A stretch of 64,000 bases of DNA from contig NZ_FOPZ01000019.1 of the NCBI RefSeq assembly GCF_900113615.1, positions 1 to 64,000 of the forward strand. Reading direction: 5' to 3'. The notes under the pieces were generated by a model. The model saw nothing but the letters and a program-made list of their open reading frames with translations. It ran no database searches and was not told where the DNA came from. The stretch is from Halorubrum aquaticum (lineage in GTDB: Archaea > Halobacteriota > Halobacteria > Halobacteriales > Haloferacaceae). Both the position numbers and the translations under genes were made by a program. Below, piece after piece: positions 24,688 through 35,126 of this stretch (positions are counted from its first letter, which is position 1; every line of letters starts with the position of its first letter).

Positions 24688-27600
24688 ATGTCAACCGCGG
24701 ATCGGGAGACGGTCACGGGGGTTCCGCCCGGGATCGCGGCGGCCCGCGAGGAGCTCACGCCGATGCTCTCACAGTACGCGGAGCTGTGTGCCGCCCACGA
24801 GGACGCCCTCGTCCTCTTTCAGGTCGGCGACTTCTACGAGGCGTTCTGCGAGGCCGCCGAGGCCGTCGCGCGCGTGTGCGAGGTGACGCTCACCGAGCGC
24901 TCGGACTCGACCGGCGACTACCCGATGGCCGGGATCCCCATCGACAACGCCGCCTCCTACCTCGAGGCGCTGCTCGACGCCGGCTACCGCGTCGCGATCG
25001 GCGACCAGGTCGAGGACGCCGAGGCGGCCTCCGGGCTCGTCGACCGCGCCGTGACGGAGGTGATCACGCCGGGAACCGTCGTCGAGGACGACCTGCTGGA
25101 GTCGGGAACGACCAACTACGTCGCCGCGGTGACGCGCGAGGAGGGTGACCCGGCCGAGACCGACCGCGAGCTGGGTCCGACCCTCGGGCTCGCCGCCGTC
25201 GACGTCGCCACCGGCGAGTGTCTCGTCACCGCTGGCGACCCCGGAACCGTCGCCGAGGAACTCGACCGGATCGCGCCCGCGGAGGTGATCGTGGGGCCGG
25301 GTGTGGCCGGTCCGGATCGCGGCGACGGACGTATCGCCGACGGTCGCACAGCCGCCGGCGACCTCGACGGGTTCGACCCCGCCGCCGGCGACCCGGACCG
25401 GACGGTCCACGGCCACGACCCCGCCGCCTTCGAGCGTCGGGCCGCGATCGATCGGCTGGAACCGTACGTCTCCGCGCCCGAACGTCGGTTCGGCGGGGAC
25501 GCGGAGCTGCGCGCCGCGGGCGCGGTGTTGGCGTACGCGGAGTACACCCAGGGCGACGACGGCCCCCTCGAGTACGTCTCGCGGGTCCGGCGGTACGACC
25601 CCCGCGACCGGCTGCGGCTCGACGCGGCGGCCCAGCGGAGCCTCGAACTCTTCGAGAACCGCGGGCTCGGCGCGAGCGACACGCTGTTCGACGTCCTCGA
25701 TTCGACGAACTGCGCGCTCGGCCGCCGGTGTCTCGAGCGGTGGCTCCGCCGCCCGCTCGTCGACGCCGAGGCGATCCGGTCGCGACACGACGCGGTCGGC
25801 GAGCTCGCGGACCGGACGCTCGTTCGCGAGGGGATCGCCGACGCGCTCGCGACCGCCTACGACCTCGAACGGCTGGTGGGGCGGGTCTCCCGCGGCCGCG
25901 CCGACGCCCGAGACCTCCGGTCGCTTCACGCCACGCTCGCGGTCGTCCCCGAGTTGAGGGCGACGCTGAACGAGGGAGAGGGTGAAGTGGGCCCCGAGGA
26001 GCTCCCCCGAACCGACCACCTCCGTGCCCTCCGCGACCGCCTCGACGAGTTGGCGGAGGTCCGCGACCTGATCGACTCGGCGATCGCGTCGGATCCGCCC
26101 CAGGAGATCACCGAGGGCGGCGTGATCGCGGGAGGGTTCGACGACGACCTCGACGACCTCCGCGCGACCGAGCGCGAGGGCCGCGAGTGGATCGCCGACC
26201 TGGAGGCGCGCGAGCGCGAGCGCACCGGGATCGACTCGCTGTCGGTCGGGCACAACCAGGTCCACGGCTACTACATCGAGGTGACCGACGCCAACCTCGA
26301 TCGGGTCCCCGACGACTACCGCCGCCGGCAGACGTTGAAGAACAGCGAGCGGTACTACACGCCGGCGTTGAAGGAGCGGGAGGAGGAGATCGTCGGGGCC
26401 ACGGAGCGCGCGGACGCCCTGGAGTACGAGCTGTTCGCCGAGGTCCGCGATCGGGTCGCCGAGGAGACCGAACGGGTCCAGGCGCTCGCGGACGCGCTCG
26501 CCGAGCTGGACGCGCTGGCGTCGCTCGCGGCGGTCGCCGTCGAGAACGACTACGTTCGACCCGAGGTCGTCGACGACCCCGACGCGGGCATCGAGATCGA
26601 GGGGGGCCGCCATCCGGTCGTCGAGCGCGCCGAGGAGTCGTTCGTCCCCAACGACGCGGACCTCCCGCGGGGGTCGATCGCGGTGATAACGGGGCCGAAC
26701 ATGAGCGGCAAGTCGACGTACATGCGGGCGGTGGCGCTCGCCGTGGTGCTCGCCCAGACCGGCTCGTTCGCCCCCGCACAGACCGCCCGGCTCCCCGTCT
26801 TCTCCCGGCTTTTCACCCGGGTCGGTGCCTCCGACGACATCGCCGGCGGGCAGTCGACGTTCATGCGCGAGATGAGCGAACTCACCGAGATCCTCCACGA
26901 CGCCGGGCCGGACTCGCTCGTCCTCCTCGACGAGGTCGGCCGCGGCACCGCCACCACCGACGGCCGGGCGATCGCCCGGGCGGCCGCGGAGTTCGTCCAC
27001 GACGAACTCGGCGCGACGGCGCTGTTTGCCACCCATTACCACGACCTCACGGACCTCGCCGCGGAGCGCGAGCGCGCGTTCAACCTCCACTTCACCGCCA
27101 CCCGCGAGGACGGCGAGGTGACGTTCCTCCACCGAGTCGTCCCCGGCGCGTCCTCCTCGTCGTACGGCGTCGAGGTGGCCGAGCTCGCGGGCGTGCCGGC
27201 CGCGGTCGTCGAGCGCTCGCGCGACCTCGTCGCCGAGACCGACTCCGCCCGCGAGACCGACTCCGCCCACGAGACCGACTCCCCCATCGGATCCGATACC
27301 GGAACCGAGACCGACCCCGACGCGGAGGACGTCTCGCTTCGCGAGTTCCTCGCGGAGGAGGAGGTCGACGACCTCCCGGCGATCGAGTCGGCCGACGATC
27401 CGATAGCCGACGATCCGGCGGCCGACGATCCCGCACCCGATCCGGATGCCGACCCCGCCGCCGACCGCGACGCGAACCATTCCGCCGATCGCGACGCGAA
27501 CCCCGCCGCCGACGAGCCGGCCGACACGGTCGACGATTCGACCGTCGCCGATACGGCCGAGGACGCGACGGACGACCTCCCGCCGTCGGTCGCCGCGAGG

Positions 27601-27693
27601 CTCCGCGATCTGGACCTCGCGCGCACGACCCCGATCGAGGCGTTGAACGCGCTTCACGACCTCCAAACCCGGCTCGAGAGCGATGACGACTGA
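24688..27693 (+). CDS. mutS: DNA mismatch repair protein MutS
   Basis: A 1001-residue MutS1-type protein. The mismatch-reading domain near the N-terminus shows [15 protein letters not shown] with the intercalating Phe and the Glu. Lever/clamp domains follow. The ATPase has Walker [14 protein letters not shown] (about 669), ED motif [16 protein letters not shown] and the ATHYHDL switch. An acidic insertion of about 110 residues (nt 27240-27560), with repeats such as ETDS and [15 protein letters not shown], separates the ATPase from a final helix-turn-helix ([24 protein letters not shown]). This insertion makes it longer than the usual 850-900 residues. Start set by the promoter at 24655. It overlaps mutL by 11 nt. 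Confidence 0.96.
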   Translation: MSTADRETVTGVPPGIAAAREELTPMLSQYAELCAAHEDALVLFQVGDFYEAFCEAAEAVARVCEVTLTERSDSTGDYPMAGIPIDNAASYLEALLDAGYRVAIGDQVEDAEAASGLVDRAVTEVITPGTVVEDDLLESGTTNYVAAVTREEGDPAETDRELGPTLGLAAVDVATGECLVTAGDPGTVAEELDRIAPAEVIVGPGVAGPDRGDGRIADGRTAAGDLDGFDPAAGDPDRTVHGHDPAAFERRAAIDRLEPYVSAPERRFGGDAELRAAGAVLAYAEYTQGDDGPLEYVSRVRRYDPRDRLRLDAAAQRSLELFENRGLGASDTLFDVLDSTNCALGRRCLERWLRRPLVDAEAIRSRHDAVGELADRTLVREGIADALATAYDLERLVGRVSRGRADARDLRSLHATLAVVPELRATLNEGEGEVGPEELPRTDHLRALRDRLDELAEVRDLIDSAIASDPPQEITEGGVIAGGFDDDLDDLRATEREGREWIADLEARERERTGIDSLSVGHNQVHGYYIEVTDANLDRVPDDYRRRQTLKNSERYYTPALKEREEEIVGATERADALEYELFAEVRDRVAEETERVQALADALAELDALASLAAVAVENDYVRPEVVDDPDAGIEIEGGRHPVVERAEESFVPNDADLPRGSIAVITGPNMSGKSTYMRAVALAVVLAQTGSFAPAQTARLPVFSRLFTRVGASDDIAGGQSTFMREMSELTEILHDAGPDSLVLLDEVGRGTATTDGRAIARAAAEFVHDELGATALFATHYHDLTDLAAERERAFNLHFTATREDGEVTFLHRVVPGASSSSYGVEVAELAGVPAAVVERSRDLVAETDSARETDSAHETDSPIGSDTGTETDPDAEDVSLREFLAEEEVDDLPAIESADDPIADDPAADDPAPDPDADPAADRDANHSADRDANPAADEPADTVDDSTVADTAEDATDDLPPSVAARLRDLDLARTTPIEALNALHDLQTRLESDDD

Positions 27694-29443
27694 ACGGAAA
27701 CGGGAAGGGGGAGGGAGCGACTCCGAAGGCGACACGGGGGACGAGGCTCCCGACCGCGTCCGCCGGCTCGACCCCGCCACCGTCGACCGGATCGCCGCCG
27801 GCGAGGTGATCACCCGGCCCGCGCGGGTCGTCGCCGAACTGGTCGACAACGCGCTCGACGCGGGGGCCTCGCGCGTCGAGATCACGGTCGACGGCGACGG
27901 CACGGACCGGATCCGGGTCGCCGACGACGGTCGCGGCATGGACCGCGCGGACGCCCGACTCGCCGTCGAGCGACACGCGACGAGCAAGCTCGCGCCCGAC
28001 GCGGACCCCGTCGGCGTCGGCTCGCTCGGGTTCCGCGGGGAGGCGCTCGCGGCCATCGCCGACGCCGCCCGCCTCGAGGTGACGACGGACGACGGCGGCG
28101 GGGGCGACGTCGCCGACGCGGTCGGGACGCGGGTCGTCGTTGGCCCGCGGAGCGACGGGGACGGGGACGACGCGCCCGACGTGTCAGACGCCGGGCGCGC
28201 CCGCGGAACGACCGTGGTCGTCCGCGACCTCTTTTCCACTCGGCCGGCCAGACGGGAGTCGCTCGCCGGCGCTCGCGCCGAGTTCGCGCGGATCTCCGCG
28301 CTCGTCGCCGACTACGCGCTCGCGAACCCGGAAGTCGCGTTCACGCTCGAACACGACGGGTCGACGACGCTGTCGACGCCCGGAACCGGGGTCGTCGACG
28401 CGCTGTTCGGCGTCTACGACCGGGAGACCGCGAGCCAGTCGACGGAGGTGTCGGCGAGCGTCGGGATCGAGAAGGGAGGGATCACCGTCGACGTCTCCGG
28501 CGCGCTCGCGTACCCCTCGGTCACCCGCGCCGCGAGGGATCACCTCCGAGTCTCCGTGAACGGCCGACCCGTGCGCGACGATCGGCTCGCGGGCGCGGTG
28601 CGGGCGGGGTACGGTCGACTGCTGCCGGACGGCCGAGAGCCGGTGGCCGCCGTCGACGTCGCGGTCCCGCCCGAGCGCGTCGACCCGAACGTCCACCCGG
28701 CGAAACGCGAGGTGGGGCTCCAGGACGCCGACGCGGTCGCCGAGGCGGTCGAGTCCGTCGTCTCTGACGCGCTCACCGGCGCGGACCTCCGGCGGAAGGC
28801 GACCGTCGACACCGACCTCGAGACCGCGCTCGAGCCGGTCGGCGAGGACGACGGCTCCCGGTCGGCGGCGTTCGCGGACACGGAGCCGATCGGGACGTTC
28901 CGCGACCTCTACGCGCTCGTCGAGTCGGGCGACGAGCTGCTCGTGATCGACTCCCACGCCGCCCACGAGCGCGTGAACTACGAGCGGCTCGCCCGCGCGT
29001 TCGAGGACGAGGCCGTCCCGACCGCCGCCGTCGACCCGCCGGCGACGCTGTCGCTGTCGGCCGGGGAGGCCGCGGCCGCGGAGGCGCACGCCGAGACGCT
29101 CGACGCGCTCGGGTTCGAGACCGAGCCCTTCGGCGGCGGGACGATCCGGGTGCGGACGGTCCCCGCCCCGTTCGGACGGACCGCCGACCCGGACTCGCTG
29201 CGCGACGCCCTCGCGGCACTCTCGGAGGGGGAGTCGCCGCGCGACGCTCGCGAGCGGCTTCTGGCCGACCTGGCGTGTCACCCGTCGCTGAAACGGGGTG
29301 ACGCGATCGACCGGACCGCGATCCGCGCGCTGCTCGACCGGCTCGACGAGTGCGAGCGCCCCTTCGCGTGCCCGCACGGCCGGCCGACGGTGCTCACGGT
29401 GGACGAGGCGACGTTCGCCGCCGGGTTCGAGCGGGACCGGTAG
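27683..29443 (+). CDS. mutL: DNA mismatch repair protein MutL
   Basis: A 586-residue MutL. The N-terminal GHKL ATPase shows [11 protein letters not shown] (E52, N56), DGRGM and [14 protein letters not shown]. The C-terminal dimer domain carries [12 protein letters not shown], matching the endonuclease pattern DQHAx2Ex4E with Q replaced by S, plus [11 protein letters not shown] and CPHGRPTVL, the metal-site motifs of nicking MutLs. It is therefore probably a strand-nicking MutL as in organisms without MutH (inference). It overlaps mutS by 11 nt, so the pair is one operon. Confidence 0.95.
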   Translation: MTTERKREGGGSDSEGDTGDEAPDRVRRLDPATVDRIAAGEVITRPARVVAELVDNALDAGASRVEITVDGDGTDRIRVADDGRGMDRADARLAVERHATSKLAPDADPVGVGSLGFRGEALAAIADAARLEVTTDDGGGGDVADAVGTRVVVGPRSDGDGDDAPDVSDAGRARGTTVVVRDLFSTRPARRESLAGARAEFARISALVADYALANPEVAFTLEHDGSTTLSTPGTGVVDALFGVYDRETASQSTEVSASVGIEKGGITVDVSGALAYPSVTRAARDHLRVSVNGRPVRDDRLAGAVRAGYGRLLPDGREPVAAVDVAVPPERVDPNVHPAKREVGLQDADAVAEAVESVVSDALTGADLRRKATVDTDLETALEPVGEDDGSRSAAFADTEPIGTFRDLYALVESGDELLVIDSHAAHERVNYERLARAFEDEAVPTAAVDPPATLSLSAGEAAAAEAHAETLDALGFETEPFGGGTIRVRTVPAPFGRTADPDSLRDALAALSEGESPRDARERLLADLACHPSLKRGDAIDRTAIRALLDRLDECERPFACPHGRPTVLTVDEATFAAGFERDR

Positions 29444-29481
29444 CCGGAACCGTTTTGGCTCGCTCTCCCCTCCGTCGGTCC

Positions 29482-31137
29482 GTGCCGCTGGAGTCGAACG
29501 CGCGGATCGTGGGCGAACTCGCCAGCCGCGGCTACAACGCCGAACGCGAGGCCGTGACCCTCCTGGCCGGTGCCGACGACGCCGCCGCGGCGCTCGAGGC
29601 CGCCGTCGAGGCCGCACCCGACGACGCGCTCCGGATCACGACCGACCACGTCCGCGCCGCCCTCGACGATCACGGACCCGTCTCGAACGACGACTCGGAC
29701 GGTGTTCCGTCCGGGCAACCCCCCGCTACGCCCGCCAACGACGACGGATCTCCAGTTGAAACGAAGGGGTCAGGGGTCGCGGACGAGACGGAGCCGACCG
29801 CGGGCGTCGGCGCCGACGAGCGACCCGGAGTCCGGGAGGACCGCGACGGCCACCGCGACGCCAACCACGACGGCCACCGCGACGCCAACCACGACGGCCA
29901 CCGCGACGCCGACCACGACCGTGACCCGTCCCGCCGCGAGCTCGCGGTCGGCAACGACATGACCGGCCACAGCACGGGGACCGGCGAGTACGCCGACTTC
30001 GTCCGGACGTTCCGCGACCGCTACGAGCGGCTCTCCGGCCTCCTGCGCGGCCGCGTCAACCACCGGCCGGCCGAGGCGATCGCGGACATGCCCGGCGGCA
30101 GTGACGCCGCGATGATCGGCTTGGTCAACGACGTACGCTCCACCAAGTCGGGCCACTGGCTGATCGAGCTCGAGGACACCACCGGGACGTTCCCCGCCCT
30201 CGTGATGAAGGACAAGGGGCTCGCCGACGTCGTCGACGAGATCCTCATGGACGAGTGTCTCGCGGTCGAGGGGACGCTCGCGGACGACTCGGGGATCCTC
30301 TTCGCGGACTCGCTCCACTTCCCCGACGTCCCGCGCACCCGCGTCACCGGCGGGGCCGACCGCCACGTCCAGGCCGCGCTGATCTCCGATATCCACGTCG
30401 GCAGCGAGGAGTTCGTCGCCGACGCCTGGAGCCGGTTCACCGACTGGCTCCACACGCCGGAGGCCGCGCCCGTCGAGTACCTGCTCATCGCCGGCGACAT
30501 GGTCGAGGGCGTCGGCGTCTACCCCGACCAGGACGAGGAGCTGGACGTCGTCGACATCTACGAGCAGTACGAGCTGTTCGCGGAGTACCTCAAGGAGGTC
30601 CCCGCCGACACCGAGATCGTGATGATCCCCGGCAACCACGACGCCGTCCGGCTCGCGGAGCCGCAGCCCGGGTTCAACGACGAGATCCGCGAGATCATGG
30701 ACGTCCACGACGCGCGGATCGTCTCGAACCCCGCGACGGTCTCCGTCGAGGGCGTCGAGGTGTTGATGTACCACGGCGTCTCGCTCGACGAGGTCATCGC
30801 CGAGCTACCGGAGGAGAAGGCCAGCTACGACGAGCCACATAAGGCGATGTACCAACTCCTCAAGAAGCGCCACGTCGCCCCGCAGTTCGGCGGACACACC
30901 CGCGTGGCCCCCGAGGAACGCGACTACCTCGTGATCGAGGACGTGCCGGACGTGTTCCACACCGGCCACGTCCACAAGCTCGGCTGGGGGAAGTACCACG
31001 ACGTGCTCGCGGTCAACTCCGGCTGCTGGCAGTCACAGACCGACTTCCAGAAGTCCGTCAACATCGACCCCGACGCGGGTTACGCGCCGATCCTCGACCT
31101 CGACACGCTGGAGATGACGGTCCGGAAGTTCACCTGA
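29482..31137 (+). CDS. DNA polymerase D small subunit (DP1)
   Basis: A 551-residue DP1. The N-terminal helical domain (about 1-75) precedes a disordered acidic/His linker (about 76-155), an OB fold (about 180-290), then the Mre11-like phosphoesterase core: SDIHVGSEEF, IAGDMVEG, IPGNHDA, MYHGVSLDEV, HTRVAPEERDYL and GHVHKLGWG. All metal-binding motifs look intact, so 3'-5' exonuclease proofreading is expected. The start is GTG at 29482, shortly after the mutL stop; longer in-frame starts lie inside mutL. The large subunit DP2 is not in this window. The linker carries an ORB-like DNA sequence (29750-29771) and 24-bp repeats. Confidence 0.92.
   Translation: MPLESNARIVGELASRGYNAEREAVTLLAGADDAAAALEAAVEAAPDDALRITTDHVRAALDDHGPVSNDDSDGVPSGQPPATPANDDGSPVETKGSGVADETEPTAGVGADERPGVREDRDGHRDANHDGHRDANHDGHRDADHDRDPSRRELAVGNDMTGHSTGTGEYADFVRTFRDRYERLSGLLRGRVNHRPAEAIADMPGGSDAAMIGLVNDVRSTKSGHWLIELEDTTGTFPALVMKDKGLADVVDEILMDECLAVEGTLADDSGILFADSLHFPDVPRTRVTGGADRHVQAALISDIHVGSEEFVADAWSRFTDWLHTPEAAPVEYLLIAGDMVEGVGVYPDQDEELDVVDIYEQYELFAEYLKEVPADTEIVMIPGNHDAVRLAEPQPGFNDEIREIMDVHDARIVSNPATVSVEGVEVLMYHGVSLDEVIAELPEEKASYDEPHKAMYQLLKKRHVAPQFGGHTRVAPEERDYLVIEDVPDVFHTGHVHKLGWGKYHDVLAVNSGCWQSQTDFQKSVNIDPDAGYAPILDLDTLEMTVRKFT
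29750..29771 (+). other. ORB-like sequence inside DP1 gene
   Basis: The 22 bases read CTCCAGTTGAAACGAAGGGG then TC. They match the TCCANNYGAAACNAAGGGGT core shared by the three origin boxes beside orc1, and the archaeal mini-ORB as I remember it. The site encodes part of the DP1 linker (PVETKGSG). It is followed by CAGGGG rather than a long G-tract. No partner box in inverted orientation and no AT-rich stretch lies nearby, so it is unlikely to be a full origin. Confidence 0.5.
29845..29916. repeat. Three 24-bp coding repeats in DP1 gene
   Basis: Three units of GACGGCCACCGCGACGCCAA plus four bases start at 29845, 29869 and 29893. They encode the repeated octapeptide DGHRDANH in the disordered linker of DP1. 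The His-rich charge pattern is unusual for an acidic haloarchaeal linker. Confidence 0.9.
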
Positions 31138-31344
31138 GGATCCGCGTCGCCCGCGCGGTCGCGGTCCGCATCGGCGTCCGCACGTTTATCCCCGAAACCG
31201 AAGCCAGAGCCGGCGTGACCTGATCGTCGCCCGCGGCGCACTGGACGGGAGCGCGACGCCCCGCCGCGGGACCACGTGACGCCCCGCGTCGCCTGTTCGC
31301 CATCACTCCCCGAACGACGTTCACCGATCCGGCCCAGCCGACGC

Positions 31345-31977
31345 TCACCGGTCTATCTCGACCCGCCCGCTCGTCGCGTCGTTGAGCCGCTCGACCAGCT
31401 CGTCGACGTCGCCCACCGGCATCCGAAGGTCGAACCGGACCCGCTCGTCGTAGTCGGCGTCGAACTCGACGCCCGTCGACTCGATCACGCCGCGAACCGT
31501 CCCGGAGTCGTCGTAGTCGGTCCGCACGACCAGCCGGCGGTGCGGTCGTTCCTCGACGACGCCCGCCTCGTCGACCGCGTCCTTGACGGCCCGCGAGTAC
31601 GCGCGGGCGAGCCCGCCCACCCCGAGGTTCGTCCCGCCGTAGTACCGCGTGACCACGCTGGCGACGTTCCGGAGGTCCCGCTTCTCGAGGACGTTCAACG
31701 CCGGCTTCCCCGCCGAGCCGCTCGGCTCGCCGTCGTCGTCGCCGTACTCGCGGAGCATGACCTCCGATCCGGGCGTCCGTTCGGAGGCCTCGCCCGCGGG
31801 CACCCGGTAGGCCGGGACGTTGTGCGTCGCGTCCGCGTACTCGGCCCTGACGGCCTCGATGAACGCCTCGGCCTCCTCGACGGTGTCGGCCGGCGCGACG
31901 TGACCGAGGAACTCCGAGCCGCGGACCTCGAACGTCGCCGTCGCGCGCCCCGCGACCGTGCGGTAGGTGTCGCTCAC
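31345..31977 (-). CDS. IMPACT/YigZ-family protein
   Basis: A 210-residue cytosolic protein. The IMPACT/UPF0029 signature is plain: GDDDGEPSGSAGKPALNVLE and VASVVTRYYGGTNLGVGGLARAYS (about 82-128). The C-terminal 80 residues form the ferredoxin-like YigZ domain. Eukaryotic IMPACT modulates Gcn1/Gcn2; the prokaryotic role is not settled, with translation-factor-like binding proposed. Convergent with the DP1 gene; the 207-nt gap between them shows only a TATA-like GTTTATCC near 31180 with no gene after it. Confidence 0.87.
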   Translation of the reverse strand: MSDTYRTVAGRATATFEVRGSEFLGHVAPADTVEEAEAFIEAVRAEYADATHNVPAYRVPAGEASERTPGSEVMLREYGDDDGEPSGSAGKPALNVLEKRDLRNVASVVTRYYGGTNLGVGGLARAYSRAVKDAVDEAGVVEERPHRRLVVRTDYDDSGTVRGVIESTGVEFDADYDERVRFDLRMPVGDVDELVERLNDATSGRVEIDR

Positions 31978-32016
31978 TGTCCGTCGATCCGGGGCTCGAG
32001 TAATAAGTCGTGTCGG

Positions 32017-32511
32017 TCAGCCGTCCTCCGACTCGCCGCCGTCCGGCTTGCTCCCCTCGGACTCGTCGCCCGCTCGACGAGCCACGACGACGCTCGTCGG
32101 CGGCGCGAGCCGGTAGAGCGCCAGGAACGCGGCCACGCCGACGACCTCGGCCGTCTTCCCGACGATCGCCAGCGGATCGGCCGAGAGCGCCGCGGCTGTC
32201 CCCCCGCCGTGCCAGGCCACGTAGCCGACGAGGTAGGCGGCGAGCGTCCCCGCGCCGAGCGCGTACAGCCGTCGGTACTCGTCGGCTCGCAGCGTCGCGG
32301 CCGCGACGACGGCGGTGAAGGCGGCCGCGAGGACGAAGACGTACGGCCGAGGGTCGGCGGAAGCAGCCGGTTCGACCAGCCGCGGCCACGCCCACAGCAG
32401 GTGGGTCGCCGCGCTCACCGTCGCCGCTTGGACGGCCACGAGCCGGAACGCGCGCTTCCGGCCGCTGCTCCTCGAACCGGATCCGTCCGTCCGGATTCCG
32501 TCTCCTGCCAT
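32017..32511 (-). CDS. Haloarchaeal membrane protein, unknown
   Basis: A 164-residue protein with four predicted helices (about 25-45, 53-73, 80-98, 112-135). A basic N-terminus (SSGRKRAFR) and an acidic C-terminal tail suggest the positive-inside N-terminal side is cytosolic. No family recognised. The ATG at 32511 follows the PspAB stop by 4 nt, so the two genes are likely co-transcribed and may both concern the membrane (inference). Confidence 0.65.
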   Translation of the reverse strand: MAGDGIRTDGSGSRSSGRKRAFRLVAVQAATVSAATHLLWAWPRLVEPAASADPRPYVFVLAAAFTAVVAAATLRADEYRRLYALGAGTLAAYLVGYVAWHGGGTAAALSADPLAIVGKTAEVVGVAAFLALYRLAPPTSVVVARRAGDESEGSKPDGGESEDG

Positions 32512-32515
32512 CCGA

Positions 32516-33121
32516 TCACTCCCAGGGATGCCGCCCGGGAGCGTCGGGCCACAGCGGGTACCAGTAGGACTCGTCGTCCTCGAGTCCGAGCTCCCCGTCG
32601 AGGACCGACTGGAGCTTGAACTCGGCGCGCTGGTTCCGGTCGCTCGTTCCGTCGGGCGCGAACGGGTAGTACGCTCCGCGGCGGAACGAGTAGATCCAGT
32701 AGGCACGGCCGTCGTCGTTCTCGAAGCCGAAGACGGCCGCGAGGAGCCGCGAGCCGAACCCTTCCTCGATGAACTGGTCGGCAGCGAAGTGGACGCTCGT
32801 CACGAGATCCTCGGGGTCGTCGTCCTCGAGGACGAACCAGTGGTAGCCGTGGTCGTCCTCGTGGCGGTGAAAGCCCGTCCCGGTCTCGATCTCGCCGGCC
32901 GCGAGGATCTCCTCGACCATCGAGACCGCGTCGTCGAAGCGGGTGCTGTCGACCCCGGAGAAACAGAGCGCGGCCTCGCCGGCGTGGTCGTAGCCGAGGT
33001 CCGCCTCCATCGTCACGTACGCCGTCGACATCCCGAAGAGGTCCTCGGGGTCGGCCTCGCGGGTCGCGTCCGTCTCGGCGCTCGTCCCGAACACGGCGCG
33101 GATCGTATCGAAGATGCCCAT
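32516..33121 (-). CDS. pspAB: PspA-associated protein PspAB
   Basis: A 201-residue soluble protein starting MGIFDTIRAVFGTSAETD. The opening and the segments SVHFAADQFIEEGFGSRLLAAVF and AYWIYSFRRGAYYPFAP match the haloarchaeal family named PspAB, usually found near PspA-type envelope-stress genes. The molecular role is unknown. Here it sits in a same-strand run (MBL hydrolase, PspAB, membrane protein); no pspA is seen in the window. Confidence 0.82.
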   Translation of the reverse strand: MGIFDTIRAVFGTSAETDATREADPEDLFGMSTAYVTMEADLGYDHAGEAALCFSGVDSTRFDDAVSMVEEILAAGEIETGTGFHRHEDDHGYHWFVLEDDDPEDLVTSVHFAADQFIEEGFGSRLLAAVFGFENDDGRAYWIYSFRRGAYYPFAPDGTSDRNQRAEFKLQSVLDGELGLEDDESYWYPLWPDAPGRHPWE

Positions 33122-33150
33122 CGGTTGGGTTCCCCTAGGCGACGGGGGGT

Positions 33151-34062
33151 TTAGGGCGTTTCTCCCCGGTCGAGGAACCCCAAGACGCCGCGGGCGTTCA
33201 GGCTCGCCTCGGCGCGGGCGCGCTCGGGGTTCCAGAACTCGATGTCGCTGCTCGCCTCCTCGAAGTGCTCGACGACCGCCTCGTCGTCGCCCAGTTCCTC
33301 GCGTTTCGCCCGGACCGCCTCCACCCATTCGACGTACGCCCGCTTCGCCTCCTCGATCAGGTCAGGGTCGTACTCGCGCGGGCCGAAGTGGCCGAAACAG
33401 AGGTACTCGGGCTCCAAGTCGGCGATCGACCCGAGGTCGCGAAGACATCGGTCGAGGTCGAACTGCGGCGGCGGGGTCGTCTGGCGGACCACGTCGACCG
33501 CGGGGACGTAGATCCCGGCGGCGTCCGCGGTGAAGACGACGCCGACCTCCGGGTCGTGATACACCGCGTGGTGGGGAGCGTGTCCCGGCGCGTCGTGGAC
33601 GACGAGCTCGCGGTCGCCCAGATCGATCCGGTCGCCGTCGGCGAGCCCCGTGATCCGCTCTTCGGGGACGGGTTCGGGGTCGTCGTAGTACTCCCACTGC
33701 TCGCGGACCGCCGATTTCGTCCCGGCGACGAGCCTGTCCGGATCGACGAGGTGTCGTACCCCTCGCTCGGGGACGGCGACCTCGGCGTTCGGGTACCGCG
33801 CCGCCAGGTGGCCCGCGCCGCCGGCGTGGTCGAGGTGGGCGTGCGTCGGGACGATCCACGCGAGCTCGTCGGGTCCGATCCCGACCTCCTCGATCGTCTC
33901 GAACAGCGTCTCCCGGTTCGCGCCGGTCCCGGTGTCGATCACGGCGGGACGCTCGGCGTCGTACACGTACACCGACCCGTACTCGTCGGTGTCGAACATC
34001 CCCGTGTCGTGGACGTACAGGTCCGGCACCCCGCGCACCGGCTCGAACTCGCCAGCGTTCAT
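33151..34062 (-). CDS. MBL-fold metallohydrolase
   Basis: A 303-residue protein. The metallo-beta-lactamase metal site is visible as PTHAHLDHAGG (about 76-86), with later ligands in HDAPGHAPHHAVYH and FTADAAG, and LCFGHFGPREYDP toward the C-terminus. The overall pattern resembles the glyoxalase II-like hydrolases of haloarchaea. Substrate unknown; a thioester or lactone is plausible. It is divergent from the SDR gene at 34188 and precedes pspAB by 29 nt. Confidence 0.85.
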   Translation of the reverse strand: MNAGEFEPVRGVPDLYVHDTGMFDTDEYGSVYVYDAERPAVIDTGTGANRETLFETIEEVGIGPDELAWIVPTHAHLDHAGGAGHLAARYPNAEVAVPERGVRHLVDPDRLVAGTKSAVREQWEYYDDPEPVPEERITGLADGDRIDLGDRELVVHDAPGHAPHHAVYHDPEVGVVFTADAAGIYVPAVDVVRQTTPPPQFDLDRCLRDLGSIADLEPEYLCFGHFGPREYDPDLIEEAKRAYVEWVEAVRAKREELGDDEAVVEHFEEASSDIEFWNPERARAEASLNARGVLGFLDRGETP

Positions 34063-34187
34063 ACGGGCCCGCCGACGCCCAGGGACTTTTACGGATCGGT
34101 CGGTGGTTCCCGCTCCCGTCGATCGCCTCCGATGTCCTCCGGACGGTTCGTGCGGGGGCTTATGGTCGCGCCGGCCCTCTCACGGGT

Positions 34188-35126
34188 ATGCGCGTTCTCG
34201 TCACCGGCGCGACCGGGTTCGTCGGACGCCGGCTCGTCCCGGCGCTTCTCGACCGCGGTCACGAGGTCGTCACGCTCGTCCGCGACGCGACCGATTACGC
34301 TCCGTCGCCCGGCGTCCGCGTCGTCGAGGGCGACCTGTTGGAGCCGGAGAGCCTCCCGCCGGCGTTTCGATTCGACGGCGAACCCGTCGACGCCGCCTAC
34401 TACCTCGTCCACTCGATGGACGGCGGCCCCGGCTACGAGGAACGGGATCGGAACTGCGCGCGCAACTTCGCGGCGGCCGCGAGCGCGGCCGGTCTCTCCC
34501 GGGTCGTCTACCTCGGCGGACTCGGCGAGGACCGCGACGGCCTCTCCGAACACCTCCGGTCGCGCCGCGAGGTCGAACGCGTCCTCGCGGAGGGATCCTA
34601 CGCGCTGACGACGCTGCGTGCCGCGATCGTGATCGGCGCGGGCAGCGCCAGCTTCGAGGTGATCCGCGGGCTCGCGAGCCGGCTCCCGGTGATGGTCACG
34701 CCCAAGTGGGTCGACACGCCGTGTCAGCCGATCGCGATCGACGACGTGGTCGCCTACCTCGCCGGGACGCTCGAGGTCCCAGAAACCGCCGGCGAGACCT
34801 ACGAGATCGGCGGTCCAGAGGTGTTGACGTACGCGGAGATCCTCCGGCGGACCCGCCGGCAGTTCGGTCGCAGCCTCCGGATCGTCCGCGTGCCCGTGTT
34901 GAGTCCGGGACTGTCCGCGCGGTGGCTCCGGCTCGTCACCGACGTCGATCCGTATCTGGCTCGCTCGCTCGTGGAGGGGCTCCGCAACACGGTCGTCGTC
35001 GACGACGACCGGATCCGCGAGCTCGTTCCCGTCGAGCCGACCTCGTTCGACCTCGCGGTGGCCCGCGCGCTCGACGCCGACGACTCGACCGAGGCGTCCG
35101 CCGTCGGGGGGGAGGCGACCTCGTGA
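34188..35126 (+). CDS. Atypical SDR-family NAD(P)-binding protein
   Basis: A 312-residue Rossmann protein. The nucleotide-binding loop is VTGATGFVGRRLVPALLDRG (about 5-24), followed by GDLLEPESL and YLVHSMDGGPGYEERDR. It resembles the NDUFA9/NmrA-like group (atypical SDR a5), whose members bind NAD(P)H without the classical YxxxK; indeed no clear YxxxK is seen. The substrate is unknown. It is coupled to the next gene through GTGA at 35123-35126. Confidence 0.82.
   Translation: MRVLVTGATGFVGRRLVPALLDRGHEVVTLVRDATDYAPSPGVRVVEGDLLEPESLPPAFRFDGEPVDAAYYLVHSMDGGPGYEERDRNCARNFAAAASAAGLSRVVYLGGLGEDRDGLSEHLRSRREVERVLAEGSYALTTLRAAIVIGAGSASFEVIRGLASRLPVMVTPKWVDTPCQPIAIDDVVAYLAGTLEVPETAGETYEIGGPEVLTYAEILRRTRRQFGRSLRIVRVPVLSPGLSARWLRLVTDVDPYLARSLVEGLRNTVVVDDDRIRELVPVEPTSFDLAVARALDADDSTEASAVGGEATS

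Noticed and set aside
24769-28239. A 1156-codon ORF on the minus strand opposite mutS and mutL, and similar long antisense ORFs (585-2270, 61360-63432)
   Set aside because: High-GC codon bias produces long open antisense frames. The sense genes show clear family motifs and the antisense products are Arg/Gly-rich with no domain.
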